This document shows, one piece after another, positions 42,627 through 50,755 of a stretch of 64,000 nucleotides of DNA (positions are counted from its first letter, which is position 1; each line of letters opens with the position of its first letter). The DNA is taken from contig UQIC01000006.1 in the NCBI GenBank assembly GCA_900540985.1, forward strand, positions 14,335 through 78,334. Reading direction: 5' to 3'. This DNA is from an uncultured Collinsella sp. Lineage in GTDB: Bacteria; Actinomycetota; Coriobacteriia; Coriobacteriales; Coriobacteriaceae. The notes beneath the pieces were generated by a model. That model saw nothing but the letters and a program-made list of their open reading frames with translations. It was not told the origin of the DNA and did no database searches. The translations under genes were made by a program, and so were the position numbers.

Positions 42627-42721
42627 CCCGGGGCTTACCTATATCGTTCCACGCGCAGTTTCGCAGCGAGCGAAGCGACGCGAGAATGTTTGAGCATGGA
42701 ATGATATAGGTAAGCCCCGGG
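42627..42721. repeat. Large hairpin 3 in the glycosyltransferase-dut gap
   Basis: Perfect 18-base outer arms, CCCGGGGCTTACCTATAT and its complement (42704-42721). The inside carries the hairpin-1 core in inverse order (CGTTCCACGCGCAGTTTCGC ... GAGAATGTTTGAGCATGGAA). Confidence 0.85.
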
Positions 42722-42740
42722 TGGGAGGGATACGAGCGCC

Positions 42741-43184
42741 CTAGGCGACGCCGCTGGAGCCGAAGCCTCCGTTGCCTCGATCGGTTTCGTCTAGTTCTTC
42801 TACTTCTATGAGGTTGACCGTGGGGACTTCTTGGATGACGAGTTGGGCTATGCGGTCGCCTTTGTTGATTTTGATGTTGTTGGAGGGATCCAGGTTGATG
42901 AGGATAACCTTGAGTTCTCCTCGGTAGTGGGCGTCGATGAGGCCCGGCGTGTTGACTATAGACAGGCCCTGCTTGATGGCGAGACCGCTGCGGGGCTGGA
43001 CGAAGCCGGCGTAGCCATCGGGCAGGGCGATAGCCAGCCCAGTAGAGACCAGACGACGTTCGAAAGGCTTCAGGACGCAGTCCTCGTTGGAGCGCAGATC
43101 CAAGCCGGCATCGGTGGGATGGGCGTATTTGGGAAGCTCGACGGTGGGATCGAGACGCTTTATGTTGAGGGTAATGTTGGACAT
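42741..43184 (-). CDS. dut: dUTP diphosphatase
   Basis: Hydrolyses dUTP to dUMP. 147 residues, trimeric type. The five motifs are visible: HPTDAGLDLRS (22-32), PRSGLAIKQG (near 64), LIDAHYRGELKVILIN near 82-97, GDRIAQLVIQ near 107, and the C-terminal RGNGGFGSSG that closes the active site. The start is 5 bases after the nrdR stop, so the two share a transcript. Confidence 0.96.
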   Translation of the reverse strand: MSNITLNIKRLDPTVELPKYAHPTDAGLDLRSNEDCVLKPFERRLVSTGLAIALPDGYAGFVQPRSGLAIKQGLSIVNTPGLIDAHYRGELKVILINLDPSNNIKINKGDRIAQLVIQEVPTVNLIEVEELDETDRGNGGFGSSGVA

Positions 43185-43188
43185 GGAA

Positions 43189-43632
43189 TCACCTTAGCTT
43201 GTCGAGCTCTTGCAGAAACTCATCGACGTCTTTGAAATCGCGGTAGACCGAGGCAAAGCGGATGTACGCCACCTTGTCGATCTTGGCCAAGCGTTTGAGC
43301 ACCATGTCACCCAACTCATGCGACGTGACGGCCGTCAGCGTGCGAGAGCGCAGCTCGACCTCGATGTCGTCGATAATCTCATTGAGCTTCTTAGTGTCGA
43401 TATCACGCTTGATGGTGGCGCGCATCAAGCCGACGAGCAGCTTATTGCGATCGAACCGCTGCTTAGTTCCGTCCGACTTAATGACCTCAATTGGGTCTTC
43501 GCATCGCTCGAACGTTGTAAAGCGGTAGTTACACGAGCAACATTCGCGACGGCGCTTAATGGTGTTATTTGACTCCTGCATACGGGAATCAACGACGCGG
43601 GTATGTGCCTTGCCGCATTTAGGACAGCGCAT
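43189..43632 (-). CDS. nrdR: Transcriptional repressor NrdR
   Basis: A zinc-ribbon and ATP-cone repressor of ribonucleotide reductase genes. 147 residues. Zinc ligands are in CPKCGK (3-8) and CCSCNYRFTTFE (31-42), the ATP-cone begins near 47 (IEVIKSDGTKQRFDRNKL), and the end has SVYRDFKDVDEF. AGGAGG precedes the ATG. Linkage to dut joins control of dNTP pools with dUTP removal. Confidence 0.97.
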   Translation of the reverse strand: MRCPKCGKAHTRVVDSRMQESNNTIKRRRECCSCNYRFTTFERCEDPIEVIKSDGTKQRFDRNKLLVGLMRATIKRDIDTKKLNEIIDDIEVELRSRTLTAVTSHELGDMVLKRLAKIDKVAYIRFASVYRDFKDVDEFLQELDKLR

Positions 43633-43683
43633 GGTACCTCCTCTTAAACGATAACAAGGGTACCATGCGCAGCGCGATAATGA

Positions 43684-44136
43684 TTACGAACGAGCAGGAA
43701 CCTTAAGATGCGCACCGGCGGCGAGCGAACCATGCTCCAGATGATTGACGTTACGGATCATGTCGGAAGTCTCTTGCGTGGAAAGGCCTTCGATTGGATA
43801 TTCCTCGGCAAGCGACCAAAGAGAATCGCCAGGCTGAACGCGAATGGTCTCGTAGGTAACATTGGAAACGGACTCGGCATACGCGGCGTGACGAGCGCTA
43901 AAGACCGATGTAGCGAGGACAAAGAAGAGCGTAAGCGCAACGGCAACGGCGACAATCGTCGGAACCTTCAGGGCAACGCGGGCCGGCGCGACTACAGCCT
44001 GCTGATTGCGAGCAGGCTTTACGGTCAAAGGCTGAAAGCCGGAGCGGCCACCCTGAACAACCGTAAAAGTGGGTTCCGCAGGCGTCTCGAGCTTAAGGGC
44101 GAGGTTTCCCTGGATCATATTCGTTGCGTTCATCAT
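43684..44136 (-). CDS. LysM protein, YneA-like SOS cell-division inhibitor candidate
   Basis: 150 residues. A cytoplasmic start of about 55 residues, one helix (VPTIVAVAVALTLFFVLAT, about 58-76), and an outer LysM domain (YETIRVQPGDSLWSLAEEYP ... HLKVPA). Divergent from lexA with LexA boxes in its promoter, like yneA of Bacillus, which halts division during DNA damage. That role is inferred from layout and context. Two adjacent ATGs exist; the inner one (44133) has better spacing from AGGAG. Confidence 0.82.
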   Translation of the reverse strand: MMNATNMIQGNLALKLETPAEPTFTVVQGGRSGFQPLTVKPARNQQAVVAPARVALKVPTIVAVAVALTLFFVLATSVFSARHAAYAESVSNVTYETIRVQPGDSLWSLAEEYPIEGLSTQETSDMIRNVNHLEHGSLAAGAHLKVPARS

Positions 44137-44204
44137 GTTCTCCTCTCGCGTGTTTTGCTGAGAACAGTTTTATCAAGCCGCGCGGACAAAAATGTCTAGC
44201 GCGA

Positions 44205-44216
44205 GAACGAATGTTC
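44205..44216. promoter_or_regulatory. LexA box 1
   Basis: GAAC-GAAT-GTTC, a perfect palindromic half-site pair of the Gram-positive SOS box, between the LysM gene and lexA. Confidence 0.8.
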
Positions 44217-44222
44217 GGTTAT

Positions 44223-44251
44223 TATTATCTTCGAACAGTTGTTCCTGTCAA
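44223..44251 (-). promoter_or_regulatory. Promoter of the LysM gene with LexA box 2 in its spacer
   Basis: On the minus strand TTGACA, 17 bases, ATAATA. The spacer contains GAAC-AGTT-GTTC (44233-44244), so LexA binding should block it. Confidence 0.8.
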
Positions 44252-44260
44252 GCAAAATTC

Positions 44261-44272
44261 GAACATTTGTTT
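44261..44272. promoter_or_regulatory. LexA box 3, in front of lexA
   Basis: GAAC-ATTT-GTTT, 25 bases upstream of the lexA start; one mismatch from the palindrome. Confidence 0.75.
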
Positions 44273-44296
44273 GACATTGGTAGAGAGGATGCCCTG

Positions 44297-44941
44297 ATGG
44301 CTCGCAAAATTACCAAGCGTCAGCAGCAAATTTACGACTTCATCAAGGAATATCAGCAGGAGAAGGGTTATCCGCCCAGCGTGCGCGAGATGGCTTCTGC
44401 CGTGGGCCTTTCCTCCCCCAGCACCGTGCATGCCCATCTATCTGCCCTGGAGGCGCGCGGGCTACTCAAGCGCGATGCCACCAAACCGCGCGCCCTGGAA
44501 CTCTTTAACGAGGACGGTTCCTCTGTCTCAATTTCTAAATCTGACGAGCCCACCGCACCTCGCGGGACGGTCTCGCTACCGCTCGTTGGTCGAGTCGCGG
44601 CTGGGATCCCCATTCTGGCCGAACAGAATATCGAAGACACTTTTACTATCCCGACCGAAATCGCCACTGATCAGGGTTCCTTTATCCTTGAGGTGCATGG
44701 GAGCTCAATGATCAATGTCGGCATCTTCAATGGCGATTACATCATCGTCCGTGAACAAAAGAGTGCCATGAACGGCGAAATTGTCGTGGCCATGATTGAT
44801 GGTTCAGCGACCGTCAAGACGTTCTACAAGGAGCAGGGACGCGTACGCCTGCAGCCTGAGAATGACACCATGGAGCCTATCTATGCAACAAATCCCGTTA
44901 TCCTGGGCAAAGTCGTCGGCTTGATGCGCCGGTTCTCGTAA
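44297..44941 (+). CDS. lexA: SOS repressor LexA
   Basis: 214 residues from the ATG at 44297 (GAGAGGA 8 bases upstream). The winged helix (PPSVREMASAVGLSSPSTVH, about 26-45) binds SOS boxes. The self-cleavage site is Ala-Gly in GRVAAGIP (near 98-99), with catalytic Ser in HGSSM (near 134) and Lys in SATVKTFYK (near 171). Boxes at 44205, 44233 and 44261 show autoregulation. Its stop overlaps the next start (TAATG). Confidence 0.97.
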   Translation: MARKITKRQQQIYDFIKEYQQEKGYPPSVREMASAVGLSSPSTVHAHLSALEARGLLKRDATKPRALELFNEDGSSVSISKSDEPTAPRGTVSLPLVGRVAAGIPILAEQNIEDTFTIPTEIATDQGSFILEVHGSSMINVGIFNGDYIIVREQKSAMNGEIVVAMIDGSATVKTFYKEQGRVRLQPENDTMEPIYATNPVILGKVVGLMRRFS

Positions 44942-45645
44942 TGCAAAAACGCATCACCATCTTTGATACCGTCCGCGGGTTTACGATGATTTCAATGGCA
45001 GGTTTTCACGCTTGCTACGATCTCGCCTACCTGTACGGCTGGGATATGCCCTGGTTTACTCAGACCGTCTTTCAAGACATCTGGCGCGCCAGCATCAGCT
45101 GGATATTTTTATTTATCGCGGGTTGGATGTGCACCCTTTCGCGCAACAATATCAAACGTGCCGCCAAATACGCCTTAGCAGCACTCGTCGTCTGGTTGGC
45201 AACAACACTTGTCTCAGTTGACGATTCTGTTAATTTTGGCATCATCTACTGCATGGCCGCATGTACCGGCATTGTGGCGTTGACCGATCCCGCCCTTAAG
45301 AAGATATCGGCGAGATGGGGCATGTCCCTATGCCTTGTGTTGTTTGCCCTCACCTGGAGCATCCCCAAAACGACCTACCCTGTCCCATACCTGGCATGGC
45401 TAGGATTTCCGAGCCCTGGGTTTGTCTCAGGTGATTACTACCCCATCATCCCGTTTATCTTTATGTATCTTGCAGGATACTTCGCCGCACATATAGCGCA
45501 GGGAATCGATAAGACCGCCCCAAGCTGGGCCTACGCCAATCCCGTCCCGGCGCTCGCCAGCCTTGGACGTCATACACTCCCCTTTTATCTGCTGCATCAG
45601 CCCATCATTCTGGGCATTTTGGAGCTCTTCTACTCGGTGCGATAA
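44941..45645 (+). CDS. DUF1624 / heparan-alpha-glucosaminide N-acetyltransferase-like membrane protein
   Basis: 234 residues with about seven membrane helices. The start RITIFDTVRGFTMISMAGFH then ACYDLAYLYG matches the catalytic-domain family HGSNAT_cat (DUF1624), which has an essential His in the first helix. The end has LGRHTLPFYLLHQPII, typical of membrane acyltransferases. Substrate unknown. Translationally coupled to lexA; its 3' end overlaps hflX on the other strand by 16 bases. Confidence 0.85.
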   Translation: MQKRITIFDTVRGFTMISMAGFHACYDLAYLYGWDMPWFTQTVFQDIWRASISWIFLFIAGWMCTLSRNNIKRAAKYALAALVVWLATTLVSVDDSVNFGIIYCMAACTGIVALTDPALKKISARWGMSLCLVLFALTWSIPKTTYPVPYLAWLGFPSPGFVSGDYYPIIPFIFMYLAGYFAAHIAQGIDKTAPSWAYANPVPALASLGRHTLPFYLLHQPIILGILELFYSVR

Positions 45646-46919
45646 CGCTTGAGCCGCGGCGCGATACGAGCCGGCAGCTTCGCAACAATACGAACGCCGC
45701 CCTCAAGATATTCCTCGTGCAAAAGGGTTCCCTGTTCATGCACCAGCGTGATGAGGGCGCCCTCGCGATACGGGATATCAGCGGAGAGCAACACATCGGT
45801 GGCAGCCGCCTCACGAGCAATACGGTCGACGAGATCGTCGAGTCCCTCGCCCGTCTGGGCCGAGAACAGCACGGCCTCGGGATAGCGACGACGGAAACTC
45901 AATCGATCAACGCTATCGAGAAGATCGATTTTATTGAACACCGTAAGCGTCAAACGCTCGCCGGCACCGATCTCGTCAAGAACGCGATCGACTGCCTCGA
46001 GCTGGCGCTCGTAGTCCTCGTCAGAGGCATCCACAACTTTAAGGATCAGATCGGCACCAAGAACCTCAGACAGCGTGGACTTAAAAGCATCAACGAGACC
46101 ATGCGGTAGCTTTTGAATAAAGCCAACGGTATCGGTAATCGTCATGCCGCGACCGCCGGGCAGGCGATACGAACGCGTCGTCGGGTCGAGCGTAGCAAAC
46201 AGCTTGTCCTGCGAAAGTACCGTAGAGCCGGTCAGGCGATTGAGCAACGTCGATTTACCGGCATTGGTATAACCGGCTAACGCGACGCGAAACGCCGGTG
46301 ACTCAATGCGGCTCTTGGACTGGACATCGCGACGCTGTTCAACCTGCTTGAGCTCACGACGAAGCGCGGCAATCTTATTGCGAATCAAGCGACGGTCAAC
46401 CTCGAGCTGGCTTTCACCCTGGCCAAAGCGCGAACCGATGCCGCCGCGCGTCTGTTCCTTGGCGAGATGACTCCACATGCCACGCAGACGGGGCAACAGA
46501 TATTGAAGCTGTGCCAGCTGTACCTGTAGGCGCCCCTCACGCGTCTGAGCATGAAGGCCAAAGATATCCAAGATCAGTGCCGTACGATCGATAATCTTTA
46601 CCGGCTCGCCCACGGCTTTCTCCAAATAGGATTGCTGCGAGGGCGTCAGGTCGTCGTCAAAAATAACGACATCGGCATCCATACGATGTACCAGGCCGCA
46701 CAGCTCTTCAACCTTACCGGAACCGATAAACGATTTTGGATACGGCTTAACCAGACGCTGTGACAAACGCGCCACACACTGGGCGCCAGCCGTATGGGCC
46801 AGGCGCTCAAGCTCGTCAAGCGAACGATCGAGCGGCCACGCATTGTCGCGCCACTCAACACCAACTAATATGGCACGCTCGGGCTCGGGTGCCGTGGGAA
46901 CAAGGGGGAAACGGGCCAT
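45630..46919 (-). CDS. hflX: GTPase HflX
   Basis: A ribosome-associated GTPase that splits stalled 70S ribosomes. 429 residues. The HflX N-domain has KPYPKSFIGSGKVEEL and VVIFDDDLTPSQQ. A coiled linker has GEGRLQVQLAQLQYLLPRL-like sequence and RGGIGSRFGQGESQLEVDRR. The G domain has GYTNAGKST (near 216), DTVGFIQKLP, and NKID. The start overlaps the miaA stop (TAATG). Confidence 0.96.
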   Translation of the reverse strand: MARFPLVPTAPEPERAILVGVEWRDNAWPLDRSLDELERLAHTAGAQCVARLSQRLVKPYPKSFIGSGKVEELCGLVHRMDADVVIFDDDLTPSQQSYLEKAVGEPVKIIDRTALILDIFGLHAQTREGRLQVQLAQLQYLLPRLRGMWSHLAKEQTRGGIGSRFGQGESQLEVDRRLIRNKIAALRRELKQVEQRRDVQSKSRIESPAFRVALAGYTNAGKSTLLNRLTGSTVLSQDKLFATLDPTTRSYRLPGGRGMTITDTVGFIQKLPHGLVDAFKSTLSEVLGADLILKVVDASDEDYERQLEAVDRVLDEIGAGERLTLTVFNKIDLLDSVDRLSFRRRYPEAVLFSAQTGEGLDDLVDRIAREAAATDVLLSADIPYREGALITLVHEQGTLLHEEYLEGGVRIVAKLPARIAPRLKRYRTE

Positions 46920-47857
46920 TAGGCAGCCTCAATACGATGCAGGATGTCCTCAACGACCTCATCGATCGTAAACTCGTCCATATCGAACCACACGATACGG
47001 TCATCGCGCTTAAACCACGAAAGCTGACGCTTGGCATAACGACGCGAACGCATTTTAATGAGTTCGCGAGCCTCATCCATAGAAATCACGCCATTGAAAG
47101 CATCAATGATCTCTTTATAGCCAATTGCCTGCATCGAAGTCAGGGCATCTCCCAGCCCCTGGTCCATAAGACCGCGAACCTCATCAACAAGACCCTGTTC
47201 AAACATCAGATCGACACGCAGGTTAATGCGCTCGTAGAGCACCTCGCGATTACGCGTCAGACCAAACCATAGAGCATGATAATGCTCGCGCGGAACGCTA
47301 AACTGACTTTTTTGCTGTGCATAGGAGATACCATCATCATGCATCTCGAGCGCACGAATCACACGGCGCACGTTATGGGGATGAATAACAGCAGCCGATT
47401 CTGGGTCGCGCTCGGCAAGCAGGGCATGCAGTTCTTCCTCGCCAATACGCTCGGCAAGCTCCTGATAGCCCACACGGCGATCGTCCTCAAGTTCACCCGA
47501 GGGAAAGTCCATCTCATCGAGGGCGGCCTTGAGATACAGCCCCGTACCTCCGCAAAACACCGGTAGGCGGCCCTCGCCCAGCAAGCGCTCAACATGCGCG
47601 CGAGCGTCAGCCTGATAAAGCGCAGCAGAATATGCCACACCAGGCTCTACAATGTCGACGAGACGCAGCGGCGCCGTACACTCATCGGGCGTCATCTTTG
47701 CGGTACCGATGTCCATGCCGCGATAGATTTGCATCGCATCGCACGACAGCACTTCGGACGAAAGACGAGCGGCCAAACGGTCGGCAACATCACTCTTACC
47801 AACCGCCGTCGGACCGACGATCGCAACGGCGGAAAGACCTGCCCCGAAAGAAACCAT
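46919..47857 (-). CDS. miaA: tRNA dimethylallyltransferase
   Basis: Adds dimethylallyl to A37 of tRNAs reading U-initial codons. 312 residues. P-loop VGPTAVGKSDVA (near 15), then LSCDAMQIYRGMDIGTAKM (catalytic Asp), FCGGTGLYLKA near 102, and SMQAIGYKEI near 248. Overlaps both neighbours by TAATG. MiaB, encoded just upstream, methylthiolates its product. Confidence 0.97.
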   Translation of the reverse strand: MVSFGAGLSAVAIVGPTAVGKSDVADRLAARLSSEVLSCDAMQIYRGMDIGTAKMTPDECTAPLRLVDIVEPGVAYSAALYQADARAHVERLLGEGRLPVFCGGTGLYLKAALDEMDFPSGELEDDRRVGYQELAERIGEEELHALLAERDPESAAVIHPHNVRRVIRALEMHDDGISYAQQKSQFSVPREHYHALWFGLTRNREVLYERINLRVDLMFEQGLVDEVRGLMDQGLGDALTSMQAIGYKEIIDAFNGVISMDEARELIKMRSRRYAKRQLSWFKRDDRIVWFDMDEFTIDEVVEDILHRIEAA

Positions 47858-49227
47858 TAGCGCGGCTCGCCCACAACGGAGCCGGACAAATACCAGGTCT
47901 TGGCAACGTCAACGTCAATATCAACGATCTTGCCAACAAGCTGATCGATGCTGTAACCCTCGGGGATAGGCGCATGCACGGTCTGATTCTTGGGACTCTT
48001 GCCCAGCAGGACCGCGTCGTTCTTTTTACTCGTTCCCTCAATGAGCGCCGGAACCACAGTATGAAGCTCACCCTGGTTATACTCGTGTGCCGTGGTCTCG
48101 ATAACCTTAACCAGGCGGTTGAAACGCTCGAGAATAACCTCATGCGGCGTAGGATCGTCAATCTCTGCGGCCGGGGTACCGGCGCGCTTGGAATAAATGA
48201 AGGTATAGGCCTGGGCATAGCGAACCGTCTCGGCAAGCGAGAGCGTCTGCTCAAAGTCTTCTTCAGTCTCGCCCGGGAAGCCAACGATAATGTCAGTCGA
48301 GAGCGCGATATCGGGCATGCGATTGCGGATGCGATCGACCAGGCCCAGATAGTCCTCGCGTGTATAACGGCGATTCATCTCTTTGAGGATCCGTGTCGAA
48401 CCTGACTGGACGGCCAGGTGCAGCTGCGGCATAACGGCAGGCGTCTCGGCCATGGCGTCGATGGTCTCGGGGAGAAGATCCTTGGGATGCGAAGACGTAA
48501 AGAAGATGCGCTCCACACCCGTATCGCCCACGGCACGCAGCAGATCGGCAAAACGCGGCTTGCCAAACAGATCGCGACCATATGAGTTAACGTTTTGGCC
48601 CAGCAGCGTAATCTCACGCACGCCCTGGCGCACCAAACCGGTCACCTCGTCGACAATCTCCTCGAAGGGGCGGCTCTTTTCGCGACCGCGCACGTACGGC
48701 ACGATGCAATAGGTGCAGAAATTATTGCAGCCCGTCATGATGGGCACCCAGGCGTGATACTGGGTCTCGCGATGCCACGGCATGCTCATGGCATCCGTAT
48801 CCTCATGCTCATTGGTGCGGATATGACGCTTGCCGTCAAGGAACGCCTCGGCAATGAGCTCGGCCACATGTGCGATAGAATGCGTGCCAAAGATGACATT
48901 GACGTTATCGACGTTGGTGAGCAGGCCCTCGCCATCACGCTGCGCAATGCAGCCGCCCACGGCAACCACACGCTTGCCCGAAGGCGAAGGCGGCAGGCTT
49001 TTGCAGGAATTGCACTGACCGTACAGGCGAGTATCGGCGGCCTCACGCACACAGCATGTCATGAAGACAACGATATCGGCATGCGCGGGATCGAGCGCCA
49101 TGAGGCAGCCATACGAATCAAGCAGACCGCTCACACGCTCGGAGTCGTGCTGATTCATCTGGCAGCCAAAGGTGCGGATAAAGTAGGTTTTACCGGCAAG
49201 AATATCGCGTACGGAACGCTGGTCCAT
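47857..49227 (-). CDS. miaB: tRNA-2-methylthio-N6-dimethylallyladenosine synthase
   Basis: A radical SAM methylthiotransferase on tRNA A37. 456 residues from the ATG at 49227 (AGGA 9 bases upstream; an ATG at 49233 is too close). The MTTase domain has TFGCQMNQHDSE and CCVREAAD, and radical SAM has CNNFCTYCIVPYVRG. Each domain binds a 4Fe-4S cluster. A TRAM domain forms the end. A longer upstream frame reaches into spoVS and is rejected. Confidence 0.96.
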   Translation of the reverse strand: MDQRSVRDILAGKTYFIRTFGCQMNQHDSERVSGLLDSYGCLMALDPAHADIVVFMTCCVREAADTRLYGQCNSCKSLPPSPSGKRVVAVGGCIAQRDGEGLLTNVDNVNVIFGTHSIAHVAELIAEAFLDGKRHIRTNEHEDTDAMSMPWHRETQYHAWVPIMTGCNNFCTYCIVPYVRGREKSRPFEEIVDEVTGLVRQGVREITLLGQNVNSYGRDLFGKPRFADLLRAVGDTGVERIFFTSSHPKDLLPETIDAMAETPAVMPQLHLAVQSGSTRILKEMNRRYTREDYLGLVDRIRNRMPDIALSTDIIVGFPGETEEDFEQTLSLAETVRYAQAYTFIYSKRAGTPAAEIDDPTPHEVILERFNRLVKVIETTAHEYNQGELHTVVPALIEGTSKKNDAVLLGKSPKNQTVHAPIPEGYSIDQLVGKIVDIDVDVAKTWYLSGSVVGEPR

Positions 49228-49276
49228 GTGCATAAGTCCTAACGATGGAAGGGAGGCGAATCGAGGCAAGCAGAAG

Positions 49277-49594
49277 CTATGCCACAGGCTTAACATCATC
49301 CATGACGACGTTATCCATAGCAGCTCGATTGATCTGGTGAACGTAGATAGAAAGGCGGATGGCCGTGCGCGACTCCCCGTTAATGAGGATGTCGGAGAAC
49401 ACGGGCGCGCAGGAAATATCAAAACCGGTTGGAATCAAAAAACCGCGCGCGATAGCCACGGCCTTAATGGCCTGGTTGACAGCACCAGCGCCGACACACT
49501 GGATGTTGACGGGCACACCATCCTTGACCATGCCGGCGATGGCGCCGGCAACGGACGCGGGCGATGATTTGCTTGATACCTTCAGGCAATCCAT
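49277..49594 (-). CDS. spoVS: Stage V sporulation protein S
   Basis: An Alba-like small protein of 105 residues from the ATG at 49594 (AGGAG 7 bases upstream). LKVSSKSSPASVAGAIAGMV at the start, IQCVGAGAVNQAIKAVAIAR in the middle and DISCAPVFSDILINGESRTA are highly conserved family blocks. The ~20-residue tail after LSIYV is extra. The family occurs in many non-spore-formers; the role here is unknown. Position between rny and miaB is conserved in Gram-positive bacteria. Confidence 0.93.
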   Translation of the reverse strand: MDCLKVSSKSSPASVAGAIAGMVKDGVPVNIQCVGAGAVNQAIKAVAIARGFLIPTGFDISCAPVFSDILINGESRTAIRLSIYVHQINRAAMDNVVMDDVKPVA

Positions 49595-49668
49595 GAAGAA
49601 ACTCCTGCGTTTAAAAGTACGTTTTAACTGCAATAACTGTATCGTACCGAGTGGACTCGGTAAAGGCA

Positions 49669-50754
49669 CTATTCCTCTTTGGCAAGATCGAAAGTCACAG
49701 TGATTCGATCACGCGAAACACGAATCTTTGGGTCGCCGCAAAGGTTGAGATAGTACCGGGCGGCAAGATCATTAAAGTCGCGCTCCACAGCACGCGAAAA
49801 CTGTGCCATGTCATCCTTGGCAATACGTAGCCCGCGACGATCCTTCGCGAGATCGACAGGAGCCGGCGCATGCGAGGACGAATCACGCTCGCGCAGCAGA
49901 CGCGCGGTCACACCGCGAACGGGCTTAATCTGCCCTGCCAAAATACGATGGGCCGTGCGCTCGGACATCTCAAGACCCAAACCCGAACAGATACGGATAA
50001 AGTCCTCGGCATCAGAGGCAAGGCCTAAACGGTCGACAACCGGAAGCTCGCTCTCATCATCAATGAACAGGAGACGCGACGTATCGAGCCGACTGGACGC
50101 CTGAGCATAAAGGGTCGCGGCAATCTCAGACGGAGAACCAAGATAGACATCGCAACCACGCAACTCCTCGAGCGCAAACTCACAAGCAGCGCGAATAATA
50201 TTATGCGGGCCGCGAGCACAGACATAACGTCCGTCCTCGTCCTTCACGGCCTGAGGCCAGCTGGACTGATCGGCGCGCTCACTGAGGCGGTCGGCCGCAA
50301 CGCTCACCTTAAAGGCTGAACCAAGATCGACACCGGACGTGACCACACGAGCCTCGTCGGTGTTCTGCTTGATCGAAAACAATGCCATGCCACGACCGTG
50401 AACGCCCCAACGGTCCATCTTCATGCTCTCGAGCTTGGAGGTAACGCGGGCATCGAAGATTCGCTCTTGCATATCCTGCGGAACGCCAGAACCGTTATCC
50501 AGAAAGACAAGCGTGCGGACGCCATCTTCCTTGGTCGTAGCGAGATAGACTTTGTCGGCGCCAGCATCGCGAGCATTACGGAGCATTTCGATGACGATAT
50601 CCTCGACATGCTGAATGTCGTGCTTTGCCTGGCGCCGCTCGGCCTCCGAAACGCGGAGGCGGACATAACCCTCGCCAAGGTTCTCCTCGACGCGAAGGTT
50701 GCCCTCCCCCGACATCGACGCGATAAATGAGATGAGCTCGTTCGCGTCGCTCAT
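49669..50754 (-). CDS. GHKL-type ATPase domain protein
   Basis: 361 residues. The N-terminal half is a HATPase domain: EMLRNARDAGADKVYL (N box, near 55-70), FLDNGSGVPQDM (G1 box), and WGVHGRGMALFSI (G2-like box). The middle has acidic loops; the end (VSRDRITVTFDLAKEE) is beta-rich. No kinase receiver or His box is seen. The start is two bases after the rny stop, so it is coupled to RNase Y. Function unknown. Confidence 0.75.
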   Translation of the reverse strand: MSDANELISFIASMSGEGNLRVEENLGEGYVRLRVSEAERRQAKHDIQHVEDIVIEMLRNARDAGADKVYLATTKEDGVRTLVFLDNGSGVPQDMQERIFDARVTSKLESMKMDRWGVHGRGMALFSIKQNTDEARVVTSGVDLGSAFKVSVAADRLSERADQSSWPQAVKDEDGRYVCARGPHNIIRAACEFALEELRGCDVYLGSPSEIAATLYAQASSRLDTSRLLFIDDESELPVVDRLGLASDAEDFIRICSGLGLEMSERTAHRILAGQIKPVRGVTARLLRERDSSSHAPAPVDLAKDRRGLRIAKDDMAQFSRAVERDFNDLAARYYLNLCGDPKIRVSRDRITVTFDLAKEE

Positions 50755-50755
50755 G

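Noticed and set aside
42361..42721. CRISPR array
   Set aside because: The repeats are three different hairpins of about 50-100 bases without regular direct repeats, spacers or cas genes.
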